The position numbers and the translations under genes are program-made. From the NCBI RefSeq assembly GCF_007830125.1, contig NZ_VLLG01000004.1, positions 732,326 to 796,325 of the forward strand: 64,000 nt of DNA, given 5' to 3'. Of this stretch, positions 8,053 through 17,594 are shown in pieces. The notes under the pieces are model-generated. The model was not told the origin of the DNA and ran no database searches. It was given only the letters and a program-made list of their open reading frames with translations. Each line of letters starts with the position of its first letter. The stretch's first letter is position 1. This DNA comes from Chitinophaga japonensis (GTDB lineage: Bacteria; Bacteroidota; Bacteroidia; Chitinophagales; Chitinophagaceae).

Positions 8053-9258
8053 TTATTTTTCCTGCTTCCAAAGGGATATCCTGGCGTAAATCTCCACCAG
8101 GGCCGTCTGGGTCAGCAGGGAATAATAGCGGCCCAGGTCTGCGCCCGACCAGTCTTCATAGAACTGGCCGGTATCGGGCAGCCGGGCGTATTTCCAGGCA
8201 TAGTCCACGTTAGCCACCAGTGTGTTGATGTAGTCCGCCTTTTTATCCACCCCGTACAGCTCCAGGTAGCCGCGGAGCAGCACAGCCGTAAACCAGGGAT
8301 CGTTGGGTGTAAAGAATTTTCCCTGCCCGGCAACAGTACGGGTAAAATGATCATACGAAGCCGCCGCCCAGGCCTTTGCATCCACCAGGTAATCCTGCTC
8401 CTGCGTGATCTTGTACAGCAGGGCGGCATTCTGGATCATGGCACCGGAATTATAGGTCCATTTTGTTTTATCGATGCTGAGATCTTTCAGCCAGACGGCG
8501 TTCCAGAAAGTGTTGTCCGCAGGGTCCAGCATGTGGTGCTTCACCCAATCGTACCAGCGTTTGGCGGCGGCGAGGTATTCCGCATCCTGCTCCTCCTGGT
8601 ACAATTGCAGGGCCAGCGTAGCCGCCAGGGCGGTTACATTGGTGGCCTTTATGCAATTGGGATCATCCTTGTTGAAACGCACGGCCTCATTCCAGTACAG
8701 TCCCCCGCCTGCTTCATTCGTTTCGCCGGAGGCGCAGAAGCGGTACGCGGCTTTTGCATGCTCCAGGAACGCCGCAGTGCCCGTAACCCGGTAGGCTTCC
8801 AGCATGTCTATCCCGGTAATGGCGTTATCGTCATAAAAACGGTCAGACGAGCCTTCGCTTACCGGCGCGGACTGGTAACCGCCAGGCGTCCTGGAGGCGT
8901 CCCAGTAACCGTTCATGCCATTCGCCGTTTTGTCAAAGTGCTCCTGGTAAACGGCATCGGTATAGCCCAACTGCTTTACCAGGGTGGCGGCGGTAAATAC
9001 GGCGGAATAGGGCCACAGGTAAGCATATTTGGGATCGCCCGGCTGGGCCGGGAAATTCTCCTTTAAATAATCCGTGCCGGCAATCGCATAGCTGCGGTAT
9101 ATATCATCCAGCACGGTCCTGGCCCTCTCCTTATAGGTGAGCGAAACAGTGGTGGTATCCGGCGCAGTGATCACCGGCACATCTTCCCGCTCCTTGTAAC
9201 ATCCTGCCAGCAGGCATGCGCCCGTGGCTATAGCAAATATTATCAGCTTCATGTCCAT
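8053..9258 (-). CDS. Glycoside hydrolase family 76 lipoprotein (probable surface mannanase)
   Basis: This is the second GH76 of the locus. The N-terminus carries a lipoprotein signal with lipobox LLAGC (Cys20), followed by charged residues (YKERED), which suits export to the cell surface. Family features are AYLWPYSAVFTA near residue 80, the catalytic aspartate pair in RFYDDNA (Asp143-Asp144), GGGLYWNEA and WTYNSGAMIQNAALLY. The start could also be the ATG at 9252. Tandem GH76 copies with different localisation signals fit a model in which this one cuts mannan outside the cell before SusCD import. It is 26 bases downstream of the SusE-like gene. Confidence 0.88.
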   Translation of the reverse strand: MDMKLIIFAIATGACLLAGCYKEREDVPVITAPDTTTVSLTYKERARTVLDDIYRSYAIAGTDYLKENFPAQPGDPKYAYLWPYSAVFTAATLVKQLGYTDAVYQEHFDKTANGMNGYWDASRTPGGYQSAPVSEGSSDRFYDDNAITGIDMLEAYRVTGTAAFLEHAKAAYRFCASGETNEAGGGLYWNEAVRFNKDDPNCIKATNVTALAATLALQLYQEEQDAEYLAAAKRWYDWVKHHMLDPADNTFWNAVWLKDLSIDKTKWTYNSGAMIQNAALLYKITQEQDYLVDAKAWAAASYDHFTRTVAGQGKFFTPNDPWFTAVLLRGYLELYGVDKKADYINTLVANVDYAWKYARLPDTGQFYEDWSGADLGRYYSLLTQTALVEIYARISLWKQEK

Positions 9259-9284
9259 GACTTTAATGTTTCGGCAATGGCGGT

Positions 9285-10424
9285 TTACTGCACGGTCAGC
9301 TCATAGGAATAGTCTGCGCCGGCGTTCATCGTTACGGTAAAATTCCCTTTCTTACCGTCGGCACCGGCCGGGTACTTGAAGGTGAAATTCCACTGGGAAT
9401 TATCTACCGGCACCAGCTTGAAGTAAGCCTCCGGCGTATTGGCATCCGGGGGAGCCGGGTTATCCTGGTTCACGCTGCCGTAGAAAACGGCGTCTGCCGT
9501 GCCAGAAGCATCGGTGGTAGCAAACCTGAACTTGAAGCGGTCGTCCTTCCAGCTACCAAAATCATAGTAGGCAATGGCGATGTCCTGGCCTGTCCATACG
9601 CCGTCACCGGCATAATCCAGCGTACCGATCACCGCATTGTAGGCCGCGGCATAAATGCCCACTTCCGTGATGGCTGTTACTTCCGCCACGGCATTGGCAA
9701 AATCAAGACGGATGCGGTATACCTGGTCGCCGCTGTGCTGGTTCTCACCGCCTTCCTGTACCCGGGTTCCCTGCAGGGAATAAGTAACAGGCGTACCGGT
9801 GTTACGGTCTGCAAAATGGTAGCTGCCGTCCTTCAGGCGGGTAAATATCTCGAAGGTGCCGTCGCTGTTCAGCTTCATGGGCTTTGCCTGGGCCAGGTCC
9901 GCCCCACCTTCCGTAGCATCGCCGGTAATGTATACGCTCACCGGCAGCTCGGTGAAGCCGGCAGGCCTTTCCACCACGATCTCGCGGGAGCTGTCCGCGC
10001 GCAGTTCGTTCAGCCCTTTGCTGGCCACTACCGTCCACTGCAGGGTACCGGCGGTGGATGGTTGTATACCGGCCTTGCCGGCAATTGTATTCAGTGTTTT
10101 ATGCGACAACGCCAGTACATTCTCCACGCCATTGCCGTTGGAGGCCACCGAGTAGATGGGATGCGAGAAGTCGCCGCCGGCGGTGTCAAACACCACCTCG
10201 TACATCACCAGGCTGCCGTCTTCGGCCCTGGCCTGGCTCCATTCAAAGCTCACCACGGCATTGGTGGCAGGCTGCAGCTTGATGTACTTGTTCGTTTCGG
10301 GATAGTAAAGATCCTTAACCCCCGAGATGTTGGTATTGATCGTGTCATCTTTCTCGCAGGCGGGCAGCAGCGCTATTGCCAGCAGCAGGTGGAACAGTAT
10401 ATATACATTGAACTTACGTGTCAT
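9285..10424 (-). CDS. SusE-domain outer-membrane lipoprotein
   Basis: SusE/SusF-type proteins are surface lipoproteins that bind glycans and help SusCD. The signal peptide ends in lipobox ALLPAC (Cys23). An N-terminal SusE-type Ig fold follows, with FEWSQARAEDGSLVMYEVVFD and later a TLQWTVVASKG strand. The remainder (about 150-379) has beta-rich repeats resembling starch-binding-like modules (TFEIFTRLKDGSYHFADR and FKFRFATTD). It lies 46 bases after susD and before the GH76 genes, the standard position. The bound glycan is presumably mannan, by context. Confidence 0.82.
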   Translation of the reverse strand: MTRKFNVYILFHLLLAIALLPACEKDDTINTNISGVKDLYYPETNKYIKLQPATNAVVSFEWSQARAEDGSLVMYEVVFDTAGGDFSHPIYSVASNGNGVENVLALSHKTLNTIAGKAGIQPSTAGTLQWTVVASKGLNELRADSSREIVVERPAGFTELPVSVYITGDATEGGADLAQAKPMKLNSDGTFEIFTRLKDGSYHFADRNTGTPVTYSLQGTRVQEGGENQHSGDQVYRIRLDFANAVAEVTAITEVGIYAAAYNAVIGTLDYAGDGVWTGQDIAIAYYDFGSWKDDRFKFRFATTDASGTADAVFYGSVNQDNPAPPDANTPEAYFKLVPVDNSQWNFTFKYPAGADGKKGNFTVTMNAGADYSYELTVQ

Positions 10425-10470
10425 GATAATCAGTTTTAAAAATGTGGATGTGAATATTTATAGCTAATGA

Positions 10471-12078
10471 TCACCAGCCGGGGTTGTTAGGCAGCAGGTT
10501 TTTATTCATGTCGATGTCTGCCTGCGGCACCGGCCACAGGTAGTGCTTACCGGGATTGAACACGCGGGTGTCCGCTTCCAGGTAACTGTTGCCTACTTTC
10601 ATCCCATGCAGGATGCCGTTCATCACGGTCTCCGCTATACGCCAGCGGCGGATGTCGAATACCCGCTGGCTTTCCAGCGCAAACTCGCAGCGGCGCTCCC
10701 GTCTCACCAGGTTCATCATGCCGGTAGTACCCAGGTTGGCATAATTGGTAAAATTCAATGCCGCCGGGTCGGTAAAGCCCGCCCTTTGCCGGATCGCCTG
10801 AATGGTCTTGTCCCACACGGCTGCGTCCATCTGTCCCAGCATGGTCTTTGCCTCGGCATACATCAGCAGGATGTCCGTATACCGGACCAGGACCAGGTTA
10901 AGGCCGGAGTTATTGTTGCCGTCGGCTGTACGGTCATAGTATTTGCGGAAATAATACCCGGTATGCGAAGCGTCCGATTTGTCCACGGCGTTGTCGCCGG
11001 TGCCGGGCGCGGTACGGATGGTTACGGTATCGCCCTTTTTAGTCACAAAGGAGGAGCCGTCATGGATAATGGTAGCTTCCAGGCGCGGGTCGCGGTGCTG
11101 GAAAGGCGTGCTTTCATTGTAGCCGGAGCCCGCTTCCCGGATCCCCTTCCCGTTTGCCATCACGTAATCGTCCACCAGCTCCTGCGAGGGCGCCATCCCG
11201 GTGATCAACGTTCCTTCAGTATAGGGAATAAAGAAGCGCTGCATGGCGTGTGTCCTGTAAACCGGCACAAACTGCATGTCCAGGATCACCTCGCTGTTAT
11301 TTTCATTTTCGGGCTCAAAGATGCCGGCATAATCGGGAAACAGGCTGTAAGCGCCATACACGTTGCCGTTCATGAACTGTTCGCAGATCGCGGCCACCTC
11401 GTCCCACCTGCTTTCATAAAGCAGCACCTTTGCTTTTACCGCAGCGGCGGCCCCCCTGGTAATACGGCCTTTGTCCGCCTCGCTATACTCCTGCTTCAGG
11501 GGCAGCACGGCCGCTACCGCATCCAGCTCCTGCAGGATATAGTTCAGTATTTCCGCCCGGGGCGTGCGGCCAATCGCAAAGCTCTCCTCGTAGGAAATCT
11601 CGTTCTCTATCAGCGGCACATCCCCGTACCAGGTCATGAGCTGGAAATAATGGAAGGCCCTAATAAAGCGCGCCTCTGCGATGTACCTGTTCTTCAGACC
11701 CTCATCCAGGCCGGGCACTTTGTCAATATTATTCAGCAGGTTATTGCAGTTGCGTATGCCGCCGAAATGATAGCTCCACTCTCCCGCTACGCGGTTGGTA
11801 CGGCCATCGTACGCGCCTTCCGCAATGCTGCGCGCACCGCCGCCATTCACGGAACTGGAACAGAGGGCGTTATCGCTCAGGCTTTCGTTAAAGAAGTAAT
11901 ACTCGTCGGAGTACATGCCTGCATAGCAGTTATTCAAAGCTTTGGCAGCGGCCTCCGGGTTGTTCCAGAAAGTAAGGTCGGTATCCTGGTAGGAAGGCCC
12001 CAGCTCCAATTTCTTACAGGCCGCGCTTCCCAGCAGGCATGCTGCCAGCACCCATACACAATATCTTTTTTTGCTCAT
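10471..12078 (-). CDS. SusD/RagB-family nutrient-binding lipoprotein (mannan locus)
   Basis: SusD proteins sit as a lid on the SusC channel and capture glycans. I chose the start at 12078 because MSKKRYCVWVLAACLLG with lipobox GSAAC is a clean lipoprotein signal; an upstream ATG at 12090 adds four residues. The 535-residue product shows tetratricopeptide-like alpha-helical character with RFIRAFHYFQLMTWYGDVPL, the hallmark SusD segment, near residues 130-150. The end has the usual RERRCEFALESQRVFDIRRW and HYLWPVPQADIDMNKNL. The gene is 22 bases downstream of susC and intact, even though susC itself is frameshifted. Confidence 0.93.
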   Translation of the reverse strand: MSKKRYCVWVLAACLLGSAACKKLELGPSYQDTDLTFWNNPEAAAKALNNCYAGMYSDEYYFFNESLSDNALCSSSVNGGGARSIAEGAYDGRTNRVAGEWSYHFGGIRNCNNLLNNIDKVPGLDEGLKNRYIAEARFIRAFHYFQLMTWYGDVPLIENEISYEESFAIGRTPRAEILNYILQELDAVAAVLPLKQEYSEADKGRITRGAAAAVKAKVLLYESRWDEVAAICEQFMNGNVYGAYSLFPDYAGIFEPENENNSEVILDMQFVPVYRTHAMQRFFIPYTEGTLITGMAPSQELVDDYVMANGKGIREAGSGYNESTPFQHRDPRLEATIIHDGSSFVTKKGDTVTIRTAPGTGDNAVDKSDASHTGYYFRKYYDRTADGNNNSGLNLVLVRYTDILLMYAEAKTMLGQMDAAVWDKTIQAIRQRAGFTDPAALNFTNYANLGTTGMMNLVRRERRCEFALESQRVFDIRRWRIAETVMNGILHGMKVGNSYLEADTRVFNPGKHYLWPVPQADIDMNKNLLPNNPGW

Positions 12079-12100
12079 AACGCAATTCATTTAAACGTGG

Positions 12101-15100
12101 TTAAAAGTTAATATCCAGGCCCACTGCCCATACTTTCTGCACCGGGTAGATACGGCCGCTGCTGGCGGAGGACAACTGGTTCAGGTTAAGACTGTTGTTG
12201 AACTCCGTTACCTCCGGGTCCAGCCCTACGTTCATGCCGGTAACGGTGAGCAGGTTCTGCCCGGTAAGGTAGATCCGGCATTTTTCGATATTCACTTTGC
12301 CGGTGAGGCTGGCGGGCAGGGTGTAACCCAACTGCACGTTCTTCAGCCTTGCATAGGCGGCGTTGAACAGCCAGAAAGTGGAATTGGCCCCGTTGTTCAC
12401 GGATTCCGTACCGATCGTGAGGCGGGGATAATCCGCATCCGGGTTGTTGGGTGTCCAGCGGTCGATATGCTGCGCATACACATTGTCCCAGTTATTATGG
12501 AAGGCCTCTACGCCTTCGCCGCGCAGGTACACATTCCGTTTCCCGACGCCCTGTATAAAAATGCTGGCGTCAAACCCGTTCCAGTTCACGGCGTAATTAA
12601 ACCCGAAGGTGTAACGGGGGAAAGGGTTGCCCATCACAAAGCGATCGTTGTTGTCGATCACGCCATCCTGGTTCCGGTCCACGTACTTGATATCGCCGGG
12701 CTTCACCTGGTTCACAAAAGTGGACTTCGGGCTGTTCTTGATATCATCCAGGTTCTGGTAGAACCCGTCGGCCTGCAAGCCGTAATAGGAGCTGATGGGA
12801 AAACCTTCTTTATTGATATAGGTCACATCTCCTTCCTGCAGGTAGGTCCTCCCTTTGAAGTCCACTATTTCATTCAGGTTATCCGCCAGGTTGGCGCCGA
12901 TGGTGTGCTGGAACGCGCCGGTCTTTACCCGGTAGTTAACCGCCACTTCAAAGCCCTGGTTCTTTACCCTGCCTGCATTCTGGTAGGCCGGCGTGGCGCC
13001 GTACAGCCCGGGTGCGGTAAGCTGCAGCAGGATATCATTGGTGACCTTACGGAAGTAGTCGTAGCTGATGGTCAGCCGGTTGTTCAGCATGGACAGGTCA
13101 AAGCCTATATTGGCAGAGCTGGCGGACTCCCAGGTAATAATAGGATTACCCACGGCGAAAGATGCGCCTGGCTGCGGCAGGTTATTGAACCCATACATAT
13201 TGTTGACGGTGGTGTAGATGTTCAGGTAACCGTAGTTGGACAGTATCTGCTGGTTACCCAACTGTCCCCAGGACCCGCGCAGCTTCAGATCCCCTACCCG
13301 CTCGCGGATGCCTGCCATGAACGGTTCGTCGGTGATACGCCATGCGGCGGAAAACGAAGGAAAGAAGGCGCCCCGGTGGCCTTTGGCAAAGCGGCTGGAC
13401 TCGTCATACCGGAAATTGAACTCAAAGAAATACTTGTCGGAGTAGCTGTAGTTCAACCGGCCGAAAACGGAGTTCAACGCCCAGCGGTCCACGCGGGTAT
13501 CGTAGGTATCGTTAAAGCCGGTGAGCGTGCTGGTGCCTGCAGTGGAGTCGCCGGTTTCATTGTCTACATTGATCTGGCGTTTCTGGCGGTATTCATTCTT
13601 CCACCCTTCCGTGGCATATCCCAGCAAGGCCTTTACATTGTGCAGCTTGCCGAAGCTCTGCTCATAATTCAGCAGGGCCTGGAAATTGTCCTGTACGCTC
13701 CTGGCGTGGTTCACGGTACGGGCGCTCTGGTTATCCGAGCCGGAGTAAGGCGTATAGTCGATGGACTTCCGGAACTCGTCCATGTTGTTGTCCCGGATAT
13801 CTGCGCCGTACACCAGCTTGGCGGACAGATGGCTGGTCAACGCATATGCTGCCGAAGCCATGTAGTTATAGCTGCCGTTGCTGTATTTCCGGAGGCCGCC
13901 CTTTTCCAGTTGGGCCAATGGATTGTTGGAAGCAGTGGGTGCCAGGAAATAATTGCCGGCGCTGTCTTTTATAGGATATATCCTGGGAATGCGCAGTGCG
14001 GTAGACACCAGCCAGTCCGAGAAATAGGCATGTTCCCGGATATCCTGTTTGGCATAGGCGAAATTACCGGCCAGCTTCAGCTTTCCGAGCTGTGCGCTGA
14101 GGTTGGTCCTGAAATTATAGCGCTGGTATCCATAGCCGGGGCCGCGGTACAGGCTGTTCTGGTCCATATAGCCGCCGGAAACAAGATAGGCTACCTTGCC
14201 CATACCGCCTGTTACACCCAGGTTATGGTTGTGCTGCAGGGCGGCCGGCTTCATCACTTCGTCCATCCACCATTTCTCCGATCCCTTTTCGCCCTGCCGG
14301 CGGATCTGCTCCGGCGAGAACTGCGCCCGCTGGCCCGAGTTCACCAGCGCTTCGTTCTTCAACTGCATGTAATCCACCCCGCTCAGCGGCGATACCAGGA
14401 AGGTAGGCTGCTGCCAGCCGGCAAAACCGCTGTAGGTGACGCGGGGCACCTTGTTCAGCTTCCCGGTACGGGTAGTGACCAGTATAACGCCATTGGCTGC
14501 ACGGGAACCGTAAATGGCGGAAGAAGCGGCATCTTTCAGCACGCTGATGCTTTCAATGTCTTTGGGATTGATCAGCTCCAGCGAGCCGGGCACCCCATCC
14601 ACCAGGATGAGGGGGCTGGTATTATTGACCGTGCTGACGCCGCGCACGTTGATGCTGGCGGCGGCGCCCGGTTCGGTAACATTCTGCTGGATGATCAGGT
14701 TGGGTGCGGCGCCCTGGAGGGCCTGCACGGCGCTGGTCACCGGTTTGCCATCCAGTTCCTTTGCGCTTACCACGCTCACCGCGCCGGTAAGGCTGGTACG
14801 TTTCTGGGTGCCGTATCCCACACCACTACGTCAGACAAAGTGCTGCTGGATGGTTGCAGCGATACGTTCACCTGGTTATCCGCCGTAAGGGCGATCTCCC
14901 TGCTGGCATATCCCAGGGAAGAAAAGGTAAGCACCGGGTCTTTACCGGCAGGGATCTTTAAGGTAAAGGTACCGTCGCCGGCGGAGGCAGTGCCTATACC
15001 GGAGCCTTTCAGGGATACCGATACGCCGGGAACCGGTTGTTGTGTAGTGGCGTCGGTAATGCGGCCTGTAATACTTCGTTGCTCCTGTGCAAATACGTGG

Positions 15101-15201
15101 TGCGCCATCGTCATAAAAAACAGGATGACCAGCAGCGGGCATTTGTTTTTGCAGGTAAGCTTCTTGACGATGGCCAGGCAGTTAGCTTGCATACGCTTCA
15201 T
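12101..15201 (-). pseudogene. SusC/RagA TonB-linked outer-membrane channel with a single-base frameshift
   Basis: The two parts read as one SusC gene broken once. The first part (from ATG 15201) has a signal peptide, a carboxypeptidase-regulatory-like domain (SITGRITDATTQQPVPGVSV) and reaches LSDVVV, then runs in the wrong frame to a stop at 14776. The second part, from about 14821 to 12101, begins VGYGTQKRTSLTGAVS, continues through the plug (NPKDIESISVLKDAASSAIY) and the barrel, and ends normally with VWAVGLDINF. Restoring one G in the GTG-repeat at the junction (14818-14830) gives the canonical LSDVVVVGYGTQK of SusC plugs. Apart from this base the roughly 1,030-residue gene looks complete, so it is either a recent mutation, a switchable repeat or a read error. 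Confidence 0.85.
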
Positions 15202-15249
15202 TTTTTGCTGTTAAGTTTGTGGAATTCATTTTGCTAAAGGCCCGCCACA

Positions 15250-17577
15250 CTAAGGTGCAGCGGGTGTACCAGACAGTGTATACTCCAGTGTCCCCCCTTT
15301 TGTCAGTTGTTCAAACAGGATGGAATTGTCCCGAAGCGGTTTGCCGTTGAATGTGGGATGATGCAGGTAGATATTCGCAGCGCTGTTATTGTGCGTTACG
15401 ATCTCCAACTGGTTCCCCTTGTAATATTTTTTATTAAGCCGGATGGTTACCCGGTCAAAAAGCGAGGAGGCGATCTGCATGGAAGGCCTGGCGGCAGCGC
15501 CGCCCTGTACATCAAAGAGGCCAATGGCGCCCAGCACGTACCAGGCCCCCAGTTGTCCCTGGTCCTCGTCCTGCCCATAGCCGTAGCCGTGAATACCTTC
15601 TGTGCCGTAGAACTCGTTGCAGATGGCCCGCACCCATTTCTGGGTAAGCCAGGGTTTGCCGGAATAATTGAACAGCCAGGGCATTTGCAGGCAGGGCTGG
15701 TTGCCCTGGTTGTAGGGCGCCTCCAGGCCGGAGAAGGCATCAATAGTAGTGCCGCCGCCAAATACCGTTTTTTGCGCTGCCGTGAAAATGCTGTCCAGCC
15801 TTTTATTGAACTCCTCCTTTCCCATTTTGCGGATCAGGCCCTGCGGGTCGTGCGGTACATAAAAGGAATACTGGCCGGCGTTCCCTTCCTGGAAACCGCG
15901 CCAGGGCTCTGCAGGCTTAAAGTTGCTCACGAAGCTGCCGTCGGCATAACGCGGACGCATATACCGGGTAGCGGTATCGAATAGCAGCTCCCATCCTTTG
16001 GAAAGGCGCAGGAGGGTCCTGTAATCATCTTTCCTGCCCAGCGCTTTTGCCCACTGCGCCACGGCAAATGCGCTGAAGGAATATTCCAGCGTGTGGGAGC
16101 TGGAGAAGCACCATTGCCCGGGGGGCGGATCGATATGATTGACATAGCCGTATTTCCTGAAACGCTCCACATCGTCCTTCCCTGCACCTTCCGGCCGGTG
16201 CTGGTAACCGATCTCGTTCTTCAGCGCAGCCGCATATCCTTTCCGGGTATCAAAATCACGGATGCCGTAATTGTAGGCGCCGGCAATCACCAGCCCCACG
16301 AAATTGGTGCCCACGCCGGACACATACCTGCTACAGGCAATGCCATCGCCCAGCCAGCCGGCATCGTCATACACCAGCAACTGGCTGCTGATGAAATCCG
16401 AATAATACTCGGGATAGGCCAGGGCCCATAAAGGCGTTAAATTCCAGTATGCGCCCCATACCGCGTCCGTATTGTAGTGGTTGTGCAGCGGGCGTCCCTG
16501 TTTATCCAGGGGTATGTTGCCAACGCCGCCCGTATTCTTCGGGTAGGCGCCATTCACATCGCTGGCCAGGCCGCGGCCCAGCAGGGCATGATACAGGCCG
16601 GTATAGAATTTTATCCGGTCTGCCCGCAAGCCCCCTTTCACAGTGATCCTGCCCAGGTATTCATTCCATTTCCCGTGCGTACGTTCGCGGGCCGCATCAA
16701 AGGTCATGGTCGCGGCTTCTCTTTGCAGGTTAAGGCGGGCGTTTTCGATGGAAGTATAGGAAAGCCCGATCTTCACCGTCACGGTTTCCTGCTCCCTGGT
16801 AGCAAAGGTCAGGTAAAGGCCGGCGCCTTTCCCGCTGATCTCCCGGCTGCCTGCGGTTTGACTGTCGCCGCGGAAAGTGCCGTAGCCCAGCGGCTGTTTA
16901 TCCACCACGGCGGAAAAGAACATGGCTACTTCTGCGCCCGGCTGGTATTTTTGCACGTAGGCCGGCAATGTGATCACGTAGCCCTCTATACGCCCATCGG
17001 CGCTCATGTATACGCGGGCGTCCTTTACCTCACCGCTTTCGCCCTGCTTGTTGCCTATGTCAAAAAGGATATGGGAATTGTTGCCGGCAGGAAAAGTGTA
17101 ACGCTGGAACGCTACTCTTTCCGTAGCTGTCAGCTCCGCCCTGATACCATATCGCTTCAGCAACACGGCATAATAGCCAGCAGTGGCCTTCTCGTGCTGA
17201 TGATCAAAGGCAGAGCGGTAACCGGACAGCGAATCTTTCCGCTCGCCCGGTGTAGTGATCAGCGTACCGGTAGTAGGCATTAATGACACGCCGCCTACCT
17301 GGAATTCGTGAAAATTGGGAAACCCTTCAATACTGGTATGCCGGTAATCGTACCCCACTGCTTCCCACCCGTTGGGATTCCCTTCGTGCCCGTTGGTAGA
17401 GGGAGCCGGTTTGGCCATCCCGAAGGGAGCTGCGCCGGGCGTGAAATGGAACCAGCGGCAATGGGCCGTTCCTATTAAAGGATCTACGTATCTGGTAAGG
17501 TCTGCTGCATCCTGCGCACGAAGTCCCGTACCTGACAGGACGAGCAAGCAGCCCAATAACCATATCATTTTTTTCAT
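15250..17577 (-). CDS. GH92 family alpha-mannosidase, exported
   Basis: GH92 enzymes are calcium-dependent exo-alpha-mannosidases that trim mannan side chains and N-glycans. The 775-residue protein starts with a signal peptide (cleavage after GLRAQD, about residue 22). The family opening YVDPLIGTAHCRWFHFTPGA is followed by PFGMAKPAPSTNG, GYDYRHTSIEGFPNFHEFQV and, in the C-terminal half, GYGYGQDEDQGQLGAWYVLG, the conserved active-site region with the acidic residues. It has no lipobox and is probably periplasmic. It sits 48 bases upstream of susC and 17 bases after the isomerase gene, so it is inside the operon. Confidence 0.93.
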   Translation of the reverse strand: MKKMIWLLGCLLVLSGTGLRAQDAADLTRYVDPLIGTAHCRWFHFTPGAAPFGMAKPAPSTNGHEGNPNGWEAVGYDYRHTSIEGFPNFHEFQVGGVSLMPTTGTLITTPGERKDSLSGYRSAFDHQHEKATAGYYAVLLKRYGIRAELTATERVAFQRYTFPAGNNSHILFDIGNKQGESGEVKDARVYMSADGRIEGYVITLPAYVQKYQPGAEVAMFFSAVVDKQPLGYGTFRGDSQTAGSREISGKGAGLYLTFATREQETVTVKIGLSYTSIENARLNLQREAATMTFDAARERTHGKWNEYLGRITVKGGLRADRIKFYTGLYHALLGRGLASDVNGAYPKNTGGVGNIPLDKQGRPLHNHYNTDAVWGAYWNLTPLWALAYPEYYSDFISSQLLVYDDAGWLGDGIACSRYVSGVGTNFVGLVIAGAYNYGIRDFDTRKGYAAALKNEIGYQHRPEGAGKDDVERFRKYGYVNHIDPPPGQWCFSSSHTLEYSFSAFAVAQWAKALGRKDDYRTLLRLSKGWELLFDTATRYMRPRYADGSFVSNFKPAEPWRGFQEGNAGQYSFYVPHDPQGLIRKMGKEEFNKRLDSIFTAAQKTVFGGGTTIDAFSGLEAPYNQGNQPCLQMPWLFNYSGKPWLTQKWVRAICNEFYGTEGIHGYGYGQDEDQGQLGAWYVLGAIGLFDVQGGAAARPSMQIASSLFDRVTIRLNKKYYKGNQLEIVTHNNSAANIYLHHPTFNGKPLRDNSILFEQLTKGGTLEYTLSGTPAAP

Positions 17578-17594
17578 AACCGTGCTGTTTATTT

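Noticed and set aside
10543..12111. A 522-codon open frame opposite susD
   Set aside because: It is antisense to the well-supported SusD gene, with no recognisable motif and His/Val-rich shadow composition.
12467..15214. A 915-codon open frame on the plus strand opposite susC
   Set aside because: It lies wholly antisense to a clear SusC gene and has no domain sense. Long antisense frames arise easily in this composition.
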